Assembly (NCBI GenBank): GCA_028673005.1 | Contig: CM054114.1 | Location: 9,579,108-9,643,107, forward strand | DNA length: 64,000 nucleotides | DNA from: Tanypteryx hageni | Lineage: Eukaryota > Arthropoda > Insecta > Odonata > Petaluridae | Reading direction: 5' to 3' | Shown here: positions 11,251 to 22,982 of the stretch, piece after piece | How positions within the stretch are numbered: position 1 is the stretch's first letter | Layout of the letters: each line of letters starts with the position of its first letter | The notes under the pieces: model-generated | Told to the model about the DNA's origin: nothing | Seen by the model: only the letters and a program-made list of their open reading frames with translations | Databases searched by the model: none | Made by a program: the position numbers and the translations under genes

Positions 11251-13020
11251 GTAGTTTGTTTTTCCCTGACTCCGTAGCTCCAAAATCCTTGTCTAAGAGG
11301 TATTTTTTTATTTACAGTAAATCCAAGCTTTTTGTGGGATTCACTTATTTTTTGTTTATCCTTTCGTGTTCCCTGTTTCTCCCTCATAGTTCCCCAGTAC
11401 AGGGAAGTTTTGTTTCTCTTGTGGTCCTATACCGGTATGTGTAGGGCTTCGAGGAATGTCGTTATGCATTCACCAAAAATACCAGCATATTATTTTTGCA
11501 CCTGCACATTGTGTGTGTCTTGGTATGCATCTGTGTGTGTTTTTATGTATGCGAATGTGAAAGTGACTTTGACGTACAGGAGCATATCTCAATTCTCCTC
11601 ACCCTGATAGGACTTGTGAATATTACCGTGCATGATGTAATGAAAAATCATGTAATAGACAGACAGCTGTGTGATAAAGACTTGAAGATTACCCTTCCAT
11701 TGAAAAAAAAGACTGGAGTGAGCCGACTTTTTCAGTGCCATACGGCCAAAATAGTGCCACAAAAGTGACATTAAGTGAGTGAACTTGCAAGGATTCCTGA
11801 AGATGCAAGTGTCCCCGAAAGAAATTTCTTAACTTAAGTGATTGCAGTGAAGGGTCTTCATTGAATTACTTAATTGCTCTTCATCTACGTCAGATATTCT
11901 GTTAATGTTCCTAATCTTGTGTCATCACGGTTCTTTAAATCTCTCTGTCTTAAGGAACACTATTGTTGCAGAGTTGCTTGTGTTTTCATTAATGGTGAAG
12001 ATGAAGAAAACATTTTATTTTATAAAATGGAATGCTGGAAATTGACTCATTCCCCCTTCAGACCAAATTTAACATTAAGAATTGGAGTTTTCTGCTACTC
12101 ATACCCTTTTCAAGCCATTCACATGCAAATTTTGTGGGTGGCTATGTAAATTGAATCGTATTATGGGGAAAACATGTAAAAAGGTGGAGTGTTAACTGAA
12201 TGATTATTTCAATTCCATTACTTATAGTTTCAAACCACCTTGTAATATACGTTTCCTGTATGCATACATAATTTTGGCCAAAATGTGGCATAGACTAGGA
12301 GTAGAGTGTATTTATTTGATCCTTCCAACGAGGAGGGAGTATGGCTGTAAGGAATACAAAAAAAGACTGTAGAATTTCATACAAAAATGGCATTAAACAG
12401 TGATTAATTAATTACATTATGGTTGGTTATTGGTTCATTAAGTTAACTTACTTTTCGATTGCTTATTTTCAGAAATAAGACATCCATTTATGGAAATTAT
12501 ACTGATGTCATTCTGGTATGATAAACTAGTGTGATGTTGGATCTAAGTAAAAGCTGACATGTTTTAATATAGTGAATTAATTATTCATTTGGATAAAAAT
12601 ATCACTTCACCACCCATTCCTGAACTGCTTGACTTTTTTGTATATAAGAGTTCTACTGTGCATCTGGAATGAAGAATAGTTTTATTTTACAATCTTTACA
12701 AAGTAATCGTTCTTTACTTAATGTCCTGTGCCTCAGGGTAAAGGTTAAGTGTATGTCTGTGTTATTAATTTAAAGTTTACATTGTTTTATTAAAAATTCC
12801 AATGCAATGTTTATGCTTATGTGGAGATTTCCCTCTATCCCATATATATTCCATCTCTCTTCTATGTGCCTCCGTCTTATTACTGAAATTGCTTAGGTGG
12901 CAGAGTTTCTTCAGATATGGAAATAACTGAGGTAAATTTTTTCCCTAGAATCATATACAACCATAATGACAATTGTAAATGGAATCCTAATAAAAATTCA
13001 TAATAAAGGAAAGTTTTCTT
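11251..13020 (+). other. Probable Pellino 3' UTR
   Basis: No coding signal follows the stop. Consecutive AATAAA polyadenylation signals lie at 12989-12994 and 13002-13007, and there is another candidate near 13063. The transcript end is inferred from these signals only. Reading frames in this stretch (11175-12149) are not conserved proteins that I recognise. Confidence 0.5.
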
Positions 13021-15530
13021 GATTGTCATTAAAGTTATCATTGTATACTAGAAATTGGAGTAGAATAAAAGTTTTTCTCATGATTATTTATATTTGATCT
13101 TGAAATATTTAATTCTCCATCTCTCAGAATGTTTCTCAACCAACTCATTGCACGATATCAAATAGATTTACTTTTTGTAAAATTTAAGTAACACTAAAAT
13201 ATCAATATCTGCTATGAAACTAATGACGTTCGGCTCAACTTTGTAGTTTTTCCCTTCCAGATGAGGAAAGAAGAAAACAAAATACTTAATGACAATTTCA
13301 CTTTAAAAGATTCACTTTAATATGATCTAAGTTTCATTGCACTGCAACATCCTGGGCTACAATATTATACAAACAATGGGTATATATATGCAAGCACTCC
13401 CTGAGTTACGAAAGTCTCGACTTACTAAAAAAAATTTGTTTATATTAGTGGTTTTCATAGGCAAGGGGGAACTAAATATGTGTTCGGAGGAAGAATGCAA
13501 GACTTGAGTTGTAATGCGGTAGCCCTACTATGCTACCCAGGCACTGTTGCCAATCTAGCGAACTTTTAGCTAGATCTAGCAACTTTGGGTTTGAACTAGC
13601 ACCCAAAAAAGGCCACAGCGACTACCTATGAATCTACCTAATTCTAGTAACTGTAATTGTGGCATATATCTGTATTCATATGAATACAAAAATAAATACA
13701 TTATAATTAGGGATGTGCTAACATCAAATTTTCAACTCGAGTTGAGTTCAAGTCGAACATTTGAAAAATTTGAGTTTCAAGTCGAGTTTATGTTATGTTA
13801 TGCATTAATTAATGCATTTATAGTATTTATTGAGAAAAACCCAAATTACTATCCAAACATAACTTATAAACGGCATTTATTTTTGAAAGAGTTTCTAGGA
13901 TTCTCGTTATGCCACATATGAGGACAAGACTAGCTACTACACCAACTCCAAGCAATGGTGTATTGCAAGCTATGGCTGTTTTTGGAATAAAAAAGAGAAA
14001 CAAAAACCAACCACATTTTCACAATCCAACAAGCGACAACGTTGTGTTGATTCCTGGTTGGAGAGAGGCAGAATGACAAAATACTGTTGCATAAACTGCA
14101 ACACACATATGTGTTTATAACATTAAAATTTCATTTGTTCAAATTGTGTTTGAGATAATTGATTCATTATGTGTAATATAGTAAATATTAAAAAATAATA
14201 TGGTTATGGCAAACAAGGTGCAATTAACTAATTTATCCCCAAATAACAGCTCACAGGTGATAATATTTCACTATAGGTCTCTCAGACCCATGCTGGGTAT
14301 TCTAGTACTACTGGCCAGGCTGGGATTCCTAGGGTTAATTTCTGTTATCACGGCATTAGCTTCATTAGTTTCTGCCAAAGAGTAGTACCCCTACAGAAAG
14401 ACCGGAAACTTAATGCTATAAAACGATTCCCAGGTTTTTCCATGGAAGGCGACAATCGATGGGTCAACAGGAAAATTTGTAACTACGTGTTAACGAATGC
14501 TAGTGTGACGTCATCACAGGATGTCCCTCACCCCCTTCCCCTCCCATTTTAATACGATAATCATAGCATATATAAATTGCATGGACAGATTAAATGGACT
14601 TAAATGAAAGAATTGCATATAAGAAATCAAATTTATTACCGTATATCACACATTGAGCGAGTACAAAGTCATTATAAAATTACATAACAATGAGGTATTT
14701 TTACATAAATATTATACAATCAAGATATAAAAATGAATTATTGTAACAGAATTTTATAACGTTAATACCTTTTATGCATGAAACGTATTTAAAGGAAATT
14801 CACGTGGACGACGAAAAACGTCAAACTTTCACGTCAAGAATGAATTTGTGGATCAAGCAAAAATCTATTTGTAAAGTGATTTCTTCGGCCGTGGAACACG
14901 TTCTCTTTCTGTTGCACCTGTAAAAAGAACGAAAATGAATTTCTAAGAATGTCAATCATTAAACCTGCTAAACCTAATGAAATTGATGCATGAGGCAATG
15001 GGCATGCTTCAAATGTTGCAATAAATGTAAAATAAGGCAAATGCACTTACGGCCCATTGCGGTCCATAAACAATGTTTCTATGAAGATCACATTACCACT
15101 TGTAAAATTAAACACATCACATTGCACTAGAAAATTTCCACTTTATCTATAATTTATTCTAAGCACAGTTGTATTTGCTGACGTTTACGTGTTCACAGCA
15201 GTTACAGTTAGCCCATTTAAGATCTATATGTATTCATCATATAACAAGGAAAACTTTTGATGTAGAAATTTCAATTTCTCGATCGAAAAATATATACATA
15301 TTTCTAAATATGTTTTTAAACAAAGAATTATCTTAAAGTCTAGGATTATAAACAAATGCATAATGAGAAACAAGAAATAATCAAGTTAGCAATTTCTATA
15401 AATTTAAAATATTTCAAATTAAAACAATGAGACATCGCTATGGTACACTTATTTCATTCTATTACAAGCACAATTCTATCCTCTGGCGTGAAAAGCGGCC
15501 GTAAGAAAGCGATCTGCTAGAATCTGATTC
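13021..15530. other. Intergenic AT-rich DNA
   Basis: No gene is recognised. A stretch at about 13,920-14,080 looks like eroded coding sequence (Lys/Asn-rich) but matches nothing I can name. The rest appears to be decayed repeat. Confidence 0.5.
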
Positions 15531-15816
15531 TGAGCTATCATCTTATGGTAACTGTTGCACTGAGATCCCTAGATCTCTGGCTGGTGTCGGAAAACTCCCC
15601 AAAAGGGAGGAAGTACATAATCCGCTGTGGACCAGAGACTAGGGTTTGCGGGGGGTGGCTAACCAAGCCCCACCTTCTCACCCGCACAGGTCTTCTCACA
15701 CTAATCCGCTGGCCTAAATCTTTCGATCTTGCTGGACCACCAACAACTGAGGTCTGCTGGCCTCCAACTTTTGTGGCCCTGAAAAGGGCCTTGGCACACC
15801 CATACATCCCAGCGCA

Positions 15817-17268
15817 ATGGAAAGCTCGCCGGCCCCTAGGGGGTTGATAGTTGATGGAAATGGCGTTTCTCAACGCCAGACTACGTCCTACTCACCCAGT
15901 GACGGAATCACCACTGACGCTGTTGGACAAAACGGCCCTTTACAGGGCCAAAAAACTACTGACCAGCCTCGCCACTCGAAGCGGGCACCATTCATCACTG
16001 TGGACGAAAACGTCCGAAAGAGGGCCAAAACCAACCTGGTACCTGGAACGACTACGGAGGTCTCCACCTCCAACAGATTTGCTTCTCTAGCAGAAGACAT
16101 TGCCAGCCCGACTGAGGAAGGCATGCAAACGGAACAGTTGGCTGAGCTGAAGAAGAAACGGCCACCCCCGATTTTGGTTTATGAAATCAACGACTTTCGC
16201 AACTTCATGGAAGCTGTAAACAGCAAGGTAGAGGATAAGAACTTCCGTTGCATTAACAAGTCGGAGTTCAGCCGCCTACACCTTAACTCCTTTGAGGACT
16301 ACACAGCTGTCCTGAAGATGCTTAGTGTAGCGAAGGCGCAATTCAGCACCTGGGCAGAGAAAGAGGCGAGACACATGAAGTTTGTCGTCCGAGGCCTTCA
16401 CCGGAAAATGGATGCTGCCTACATCTCTGAGGGCTTTTTGCTACTGGATGCACCCGTTGTAGATGTCCAACCCATCAAGAACAAGGATGGGGAACAGACG
16501 GGCATCTATACTGCCACATTTCGTACTGCAGGGGAATGGACTCCTGCCAAGATCCAGGCAATTACACGCCTGTGTGGATCAACAGTGACCCTGAAGCCGT
16601 ATGTCTACAAGGCCCCTCAGATCTGTTACAACTGTAACAGATGGGGGCATGGTTCCCGAGCCTGTCGAGCTGCGCCCAGATGCTTTAAGTGCGCTGGTCC
16701 TCATGCGGGACATGCCTGCACACTGTCAGCGGAAGCTCCTGCGACTTGTTGCAACTGTGGTGAAGATCACATTGCCTCGTCAAGGAAATGCCGCTACTAC
16801 AAGGTGGCGGACGACATGCAGAAAGGAAAGAGCCAGCGCCCACCAGCCAAACAACAGGCAGCATCAAACACTGGCGGAAACAATAGACAAAAGAAGAAGA
16901 AGAGTAACGTCTCTTCTCAGAAGCAGCTGGCGCCTCCCTTGGGGAGCGCTGTTGCAGGCCCTACCAGGGATGCTCCAAGGCTACGCTTGGACTTGCCCAA
17001 GGAATTTCCGCCATTGATCCAACCAGCTAAAGGGAGATCACAGCAGCAGCCCCCTCAACAGCGGTCTCAACAGAAACAGAAATATCCTCCATCTGGGAGG
17101 CCCACTCAATCGCCATGGGGACGGTCATCGACTGAAGAGGCAGTACCGACCGCAGCCCTGAAGGACGTGCTCCAAGTACTCGTAGGCATTACATCTGCTA
17201 TCCAGCAGCAGATGGTAGCCTTTGGTCAGACGATGGCGACGTTAACGGCCCTTCTTAATGGCCCCTAA
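15817..17268 (+). CDS. LINE ORF1 protein (Gag-like, CCHC zinc knuckles)
   Basis: An intact 483-residue frame. The N-terminal third is polar, followed by a folded region beginning near 'PPPILVYEINDFRNF'. Then come consecutive CCHC-type zinc knuckles: 'CYNCNRWGHGSRAC', 'CFKCAGPHAGHAC' and 'CCNCGEDHIASSRKC'. A Lys-rich and Gln/Pro-rich tail follows. This layout is that of Jockey-type ORF1 proteins, which coat the element RNA and help bring it to the nucleus. The start could be at 15817 (ATG) or the ATG at 15854 in another frame; the first is in the frame of the knuckles. Its end overlaps the ORF2 start by 11 bp. Confidence 0.88.
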   Translation: MESSPAPRGLIVDGNGVSQRQTTSYSPSDGITTDAVGQNGPLQGQKTTDQPRHSKRAPFITVDENVRKRAKTNLVPGTTTEVSTSNRFASLAEDIASPTEEGMQTEQLAELKKKRPPPILVYEINDFRNFMEAVNSKVEDKNFRCINKSEFSRLHLNSFEDYTAVLKMLSVAKAQFSTWAEKEARHMKFVVRGLHRKMDAAYISEGFLLLDAPVVDVQPIKNKDGEQTGIYTATFRTAGEWTPAKIQAITRLCGSTVTLKPYVYKAPQICYNCNRWGHGSRACRAAPRCFKCAGPHAGHACTLSAEAPATCCNCGEDHIASSRKCRYYKVADDMQKGKSQRPPAKQQAASNTGGNNRQKKKKSNVSSQKQLAPPLGSAVAGPTRDAPRLRLDLPKEFPPLIQPAKGRSQQQPPQQRSQQKQKYPPSGRPTQSPWGRSSTEEAVPTAALKDVLQVLVGITSAIQQQMVAFGQTMATLTALLNGP

Positions 17269-19981
17269 GTCTCGCCGGACCAGTAGATTCACCATCGTCA
17301 GTTGGAATGCCAACGGCGATATTAAGCAGAAAACGCCGGAACTTCTTCGGTTCCTGAAAAAACAGCAAGCTGAGATAGCCCTGATCTCTGAGACCCATCT
17401 CCAGACTGGAACGAGATGGACCGTCCCAGGGTTCTGAGTCATCAGAAAGGACAGACCCACAACAGGTCGTGGAAGTGGGGGTGTAGCGATACTTCTCCGC
17501 ACAGACGTTGAGGGCCATGCAAGAGAAACCCCACCGACTACTTCCCTGGAGGCTGCCATTGCAGAAGTAGTCACTCCAAGAGGAAGGCTTCGCATCGTCT
17601 CATGCTACCTACCTCCAAAGGCTAGGTTTGTGAAGACGGACTTCGAGGCCATATTTGACACTCCTCTCCCAACTCTTGCGGGAGGGGATTTTAATGCAAA
17701 ACATCATACCTGGAACTCCAGGACGCATAACGCCAAGGGAGAACAGCTCCGGAAATGGCTGGACCAACAGGGCGCAAAGGCAACAGCTCCTGTAGAACCA
17801 ACGCGCTATCACCACAATGGAGAGGGAGACATTTTGGACTTCTGTATTCACTGTGGACTGCACACGTCCATCTCCACCTACAGTGTGCCCTCGCTGTGCA
17901 GTGACCACAACCCTGTGGTGACACATTTGGGCTTACGACCGGTGATACAACCACAGCCTGAGAGATTGGACATCAATAAGGCTGACTGGAAGAAATTTGG
18001 AAGCACCCTGACAATGTCCTTGCCTCCTGGAAATGAGAGGTTGACTTCCTCAGAGCAGCTGGACGAGATGGCCAACAGCCTTGCGGACAACATCCTGCAT
18101 GCACTTAAGGCCTCGACCCTGATGTCGAAACCTAAAGAGGCAACATATGCTGACCTCCCTGCCTGGATCGTCAAGGACATCCAGGAGAAGAATAGACTAC
18201 GGAGGAAATATCAGAAGCTCGGCACACCTGATCTTTGACGCCAACTCACCGCTCTCCAGCACAAAATCAGGGACAACATCTTCCACTTCCGAGGAGAGTC
18301 CTGGAAGAAAAAGGTGGCCTCGCTCAATATACAAGATGGCTCAGTCTGGAAGCTTGCCAGAGCTCTTCGCAGCACGCGCACTCCAGATTATCCAATCATT
18401 ACGGATGACGGAGAGGCCTGCACGGATGCGGAAAAGGCTGACCTGATGGCCAACTATTTGGAAACAACATTCCAGGACAATCCTCCAGGCTCGGAAACTC
18501 TGGATCTGACAGACGATTTGGAAGAAACAACGGAGGAAGAAGAGCTCCCTCGGATACTGCCAAGTGAAGTTCACTCCATCCTGATGCATCTACCCCTTCG
18601 GAAGGCGCCGGGTGCAGATGAGCTGCAAAATGAAGTTTTGCGGCAGTTACCTCCTGCTGCAATTAGACACCTGACTGAGCTCTTCAATGCTGCCATCAAA
18701 TTGGGACACCTACCAAGCACCTGGAAGACTGCAGTGGTTATCTGCGTCCCAAAGCCAGGAAAGGCCCCAACCAGGAAGGATTCCTACCGACCGATATCCC
18801 TCCTCAATGGCATCAGCAAGGTGTTTGAAAGGGTCATTGCGCCATTCATCACCTCACATGCGGAGACGCAAAACATCCTACCGAGGCATCAGTTCGGATT
18901 CCGGCGGGAACACTCAACAACTCATCAGCTTGTACGAGTAGTAGACTTCATCACCGAGTCATATAACAGAGGTGCATACGCGGTCGGGGCCTTCTTTGAC
19001 ATAAGCAAGGCCTTCGACCGAGTATGGCACAAAGGACTACTCTACAAGATGAAGATACAACGATTCCCGGCCTGGCTGAGAAGACTCATGGCTTCCTACC
19101 TCGCGGAAAGAACATTTGCTGTCCGATGGAGAATGGCGAAATCTGACCTGCATCCCATCTGTGCGGGAGTACCACAAGGGTCGGTCTTGGGGCCGATCTT
19201 ATTCAACTTGTACACGGCAGACATCCCCTCTGGAGGCTCCTGGAATGTCATGGCTGCCCTCTATGCTGATGATGCAGCGTTACTGGCAAGATCCACCAAG
19301 TCCTATGCAGCAGCGTCCTATCTACAAGAGGCTACGGAAGAGCTGCTGTCCTGGTACAGGAAGTGGAGAATCACCATCAATCCAAAAAAGACACAGACGG
19401 TATTCTTCCACTGCCGACTGAAGCCTAAGATACCGGAACCGCTGGAGATAGGGGGAGAGGAAATCGACTGGGGGAAGTCGGCAACCTACCTCGGTGTCAT
19501 CCTTGACGCCAAGCTCCAGTTCTGCCACCACATCAAAACCATCATTGGGAGAGCGTATGGAGCAAGAAGGGATCTGGCTCCCATCCTGAGGAACCCTCAT
19601 TCTGACTTGCGACTACGCCTTCTCCTCTACAAAATGGTGATTCTCCCCACCATACTTTACGGTTCACCAGCCTGGTCTGCTAGGATCATGGCAACGCCAA
19701 AAAGAAAACTGGAGGTCCTACAAAACGGCACCCTCCGCATGATACTGCGCCCAGGAGCAAGGATCTCCACATCCGCCCTCCTATCTGCGGCCGCCATCCC
19801 ATCTGTAGAAGACAGAATGAGGGATGCGGCCAAAACATTCTACGATGCCCTCCAGCTCAAGGAGTCTGAGGAGCTGAGGAGCATTGCAGAAGTATCTGTG
19901 AAACCATGGGATCGACAGAAAAGGCCTCGAGCCGCTACTGGCGATCCTGATGACCAACCGCCTCCTAAGAGGCGGAGGTAA
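17258..19981 (+). pseudogene. LINE ORF2: apurinic endonuclease plus reverse transcriptase, two in-frame TGA
   Basis: One frame of 907 codons starts at ATG 17258, inside the last codons of ORF1. The endonuclease domain shows 'IVSWNANG', 'ALISETHL', 'GGDFNAKHHTWNS' and 'CSDHNPVV'. The reverse transcriptase shows 'YRPISLLNGISKVFERVI', 'HQFGFRREHSTTHQL', 'FFDISKAFDRVWHKGLLYKM', 'GVPQGSVLGPILFNLYTADI', the catalytic 'YADDAALL' and 'YLGVILDAKLQF'. These are Jockey-clade motifs. TGA codons interrupt it at 17435-17437 (endonuclease) and 18236-18238 (linker); both could come from CGA by a CpG transition. The protein ends 'PPPKRRR', a basic tail. No RNase H domain is present, as expected for the clade. 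Confidence 0.9.
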
Positions 19982-20097
19982 CTAGGGATAGAGGAATCCC
20001 ATAAGAGGCGATGAAAGAGGAAAGACATGGACCACTGCAGAAATTCCCAAAGGAGAAATCCTGCAGAAATACCCTCCTCGCCGAAGAAGACGAGGGT

Positions 20098-20775
20098 TCT
20101 GATTCAATGCCTCTGGCGTCTATGTTGCAGTTTAACTTCCAAACTCACTATAATCTACTGATAACCGCGAGAAGTTTTAAACAGAAATTTCAGTTACTCA
20201 ATCTAAAATTACGGCTTATTTTGTGAACTGACACGTACCATATTCACGGCCAGGGCAATGGATGACACAGCTAGGTGAAGTAAGCGAGGCTTAACACCTA
20301 AAAATGAGAAACATTTCCTCTCAAAATGCTTCTCGCACACAAACAAACGAGAGAAATTTCTTTCCTTCCTTCCTAGAAGATCTATTCATTGCCGGTATCT
20401 GTTAAGAAAATATAAAAGCATTCTCACAAAACGCATTCACATAACACTTCGTAGAACTAGTTCGTTAAAATTTTTTTTCAAAAATATATGATATTTTTAA
20501 GACTTACCTGTTGATTGGACATCAGAACAAATCATTCCGTCACGTTTTCTTAAACAGTGATGAATGCATATCTACTATATATCTACTTGACAAAATCAGA
20601 GTAACTGACAACCGCTCAATAAGCAATGGCGAACTTTTATCAAGCAAAATGGCCGCTGTTCCGTTATGATACACAAGGAACGTGTGGCGCTGTGGTGATG
20701 CGGTAGAGAGAGAGAAATAGAGGGAGAAAAAGAGAGAGAGAGCTGACTGCGACTGCAGCGCCTATCGCGGACCCC
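20098..20775. other. Intergenic DNA with a purine-rich simple repeat
   Basis: No gene seen. Positions 20704-20742 are GA-rich ('GAGAGAGAGAAATAGAGGGA' and onward), a short low-complexity stretch. Confidence 0.6.
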
Positions 20776-21030
20776 TTAGCATAGTGAACTACGTGTAAAA
20801 GCTGGGAATCTATTCTCCCATAAGATTTTCATACCCCTGGTTTCTGCTATCCTGGCAGTAGTAGCTTTATCAATTTCCTTTTGGTTTGATGTTGAATATT
20901 CTTCTGCTTCTGATGTCCCAGCTGTAGAGAACCACTTTTGTAATTGTTTTGACAATTCACGATCTCTTTCCATGTGTAATTTCTTCTCTTTCACATTCTG
21001 CGCACCTGATTTCTGTTTAGTAGGGCCCAT
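20776..21030 (-). pseudogene. Possible hAT/ZMYM-like transposase N-terminal fragment
   Basis: The minus-strand frame begins 'MGPTKQKSGAQNVKEKKLHM' and runs 84 residues. A Met followed by 'KQKSGAQ.RKEKK' is the usual opening of arthropod hAT transposases annotated as zinc finger MYM-type 1-like. The TTF/zinc-finger and catalytic regions that should follow are not visible downstream on the minus strand. Recognition rests on a short motif, so this is tentative. Confidence 0.5.
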
Positions 21031-22012
21031 TTTTTTTGTACCTGCATATTATATATGAATATAAATTTTAACAAACTATTTGGTCTAAACCTTGACTAAA
21101 GAATGTAAACCATCTTTTTTACATTTTAAACCATTATATTTAAATAATTAAAATAAATTTTTTAAAATAATATATATTTATATTGCACTTACCTTTTTAA
21201 TTTAAACACAGATTAAGTGTCTGTACTTTGAACTGTATAAGTATATGTATTTTTAAACGAACACACTAATAGTGCTTCACTTACATTATTATTGTCTATC
21301 ACAACTATGCATGCACTCTTGGTTAAAACATATGATAGTTTGCAAATGCAGGATTACCCACGGTGCAGTTACGCCAGGGCCCCATGGTAAAAGGGGCCCC
21401 ACGGAGGTCCCAGACACTGTGTGGGGTGGAGGGAGGGACCTGCGAAAAATTATGCACCAGGGCCCCGAGCCCATTAATCCAGCCTAGTAGTTTGCTCTCA
21501 AACCATTGCGTGGTTAGGGGGAGACATCTGTGTGACACTGGTTTTATTATATACTTATAATTTAACATTCACCGTCAAATCTAGTCTCTGCTGCTAGTTT
21601 TATCGAAAAATAAAAAATTATATATTTTAATAATAAAAATAATTTAATTAATCATGTTGAATGGTGCCCCCTTTGACTTGGCACCTGGTGCTGGCACACC
21701 ATTTGCACCACCTTTGCTATGGTTCTGCACAGGGCTTTGCATAAATAAACCAAGATATTACTTACTAAAAGATTTTACAGGATATTTTGATGGAATTAAC
21801 AAGATTTAGGAAAAAAATTGGTGGCAGCTCTGCATTATCTAGTGCAAGTATCTCCAACTCACAGGCTGCATATGTTCCCTATAGTACATTTTTGCATCCT
21901 TCGAAGTAAGCTAGTTTACAATAGATGGACAAAACTCAAATTTGTTTCTTATTTAATATTTCACATAAATCTAAGAAATTTCAAAATTTATGTTAAATCA
22001 GCACTTTTAAAA
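21031..22012. other. Intergenic DNA, possible repeat remains
   Basis: AT-rich apart from a GC-rich patch at 21,355-21,520 with repeated 'GGGCCCC'-type words and another at 21,660-21,735. These may be ends of a decayed DNA transposon, possibly the hAT element to the left. I cannot define its limits. Confidence 0.4.
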
Positions 22013-22198
22013 TACAGGGTGCCCACAAAGTCGCCATACTCAAAGTTTGACAATGTATTGTATCTGTTGGAGAAACAGCATGAAGCTGTGCTTTGTACTG
22101 AGACATTGTACAACTTTGTATTACATTTTGAACCATGTATAGGGCGTGCGAACAGACAGTGACATCTAGGAAAGGAGTGCATTGTGCATCAGTCAGAA

Positions 22199-22358
22199 AT
22201 GAGTTTTCTGCGGAACCAGAAGATTGCTTTATTGGAGGCATACTTTCAGTGCAAATCCTATCAGAGGTGTGTAGAGGTATGGCAGTGCAAATATCCCGAT
22301 ACTCTGGCACCAAGCAAGGCTGCACTCTATGAACCGGTACGTCGGTTTCGTGACACTG
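22199..22358 (+). pseudogene. mariner transposase, N-terminal HTH part
   Basis: The frame starts at ATG 22199: 'MSFLRNQKIALLEAYFQC', then 'VRRFRDT'. It looks like the first helix-turn-helix of a Tc1/mariner DNA-binding domain. It runs straight into the 5' LTR of the inserted retrotransposon at about 22359. The continuation is found at 25212. Confidence 0.75.
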
Positions 22359-22722
22359 TGTGACATTTTCAGTGCTGAGCAGAGGAAGAAGCCCACGGTT
22401 CATCTTTATTTTGTTCACAGTCTTTCCTCAGGTCTCCCCTACGAGGCGCTAGGGGAGCCGGGGGAGGGTATAAAAAGGCAGGCACGGAAGGAAAGAAGGG
22501 GAATTCCGCTGCGGAGAGGTTGCCGTGACCTGCCCTAAGTTAGGAGTGATTCTTTTCGTTATTGAAGTTTGCGTTCCTTCATTTTCTTTCTTTTTCCGAG
22601 TGCGGGCGGAGCTTCAGGACTTATTACCTGCACTGGCGCCCACAGGTTCTTTTTTTTTGGAGAGTGTCGGTTTCTCCCACGCATGAGCTAGCCGGCTGGC
22701 GGAGAGAGGGAGGAGCGTCACA
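22359..22722 (+). repeat. 5' LTR of a Ty3/gypsy-type retrotransposon
   Basis: A 364-bp unit begins TGTGAC and ends GTCACA, a 6-bp inverted terminus with the canonical TG...CA. A TATA box lies at 22469-22476. A primer-binding-site-like 'TGGCATCCAACGTGGGGC' begins three bases after its end, at 22726. No second LTR copy is found in the window. The left boundary could be two bases further left because of a TGTG repeat. Confidence 0.8.
22469..22476 (+). promoter_or_regulatory. TATA box in the LTR
   Basis: TATAAAAA about 110 bp inside the LTR, in a GC-rich setting ('GGGGAGGG' just before). It fits the U3 promoter of an LTR element. Confidence 0.6.
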
Positions 22723-22725
22723 TTT

Positions 22726-22743
22726 TGGCATCCAACGTGGGGC
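22726..22743 (+). other. Retrotransposon primer binding site
   Basis: It starts TGG, complementary to the CCA end of a tRNA, three bases after the LTR. I could not assign the tRNA. Confidence 0.6.
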
Positions 22744-22982
22744 CCGATATTTGTTACCTTGGAGTGAGCTTAGATCATTGAGAATATTTAATACCGAATT
22801 CGATTCTTGGTGCTCCGTCGTACGGGCGATAGTAGGGTTAAGTCGACGTTGTCTATTTTCCTATCCTGTTGTTCTACCTTTCCACGGTCCGCCCCATTTC
22901 CTGTAGATTATTCCCTGATGGACCTCAGGGAGAGAAGATTAGTACCTTCACACCCCTCCTTTTGTTGTTGACAGGGTTTAGT

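Larger units (their letters stand above)
15531..20097 (+). mobile_element. Jockey-clade non-LTR retrotransposon, nearly full length
   Basis: It contains a 5' UTR (about 290 bp), ORF1 (15817-17268), ORF2 (17258-19981) and a short 3' UTR. The GC content is clearly higher than that of the flanks. The outer limits are inferred from an 8-bp direct repeat 'TCTGATTC' at 15523-15530 and 20098-20105, a possible target site duplication. No poly(A) tail is seen at that 3' limit, so the boundaries are approximate. ORF2 has only two in-frame stops, so this is a fairly young insertion. Confidence 0.85.

Noticed and set aside
11332..12149. Several short plus-strand frames after the Pellino stop
   Set aside because: They lie in the probable 3' UTR, are Cys/Phe-rich without domains and overlap one another.
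15545..15847. 100-residue plus-strand frame and its antisense partner before ORF1
   Set aside because: It lies in the likely 5' UTR of the Jockey element; open on both strands because of GC-rich sequence and shows no family motif.
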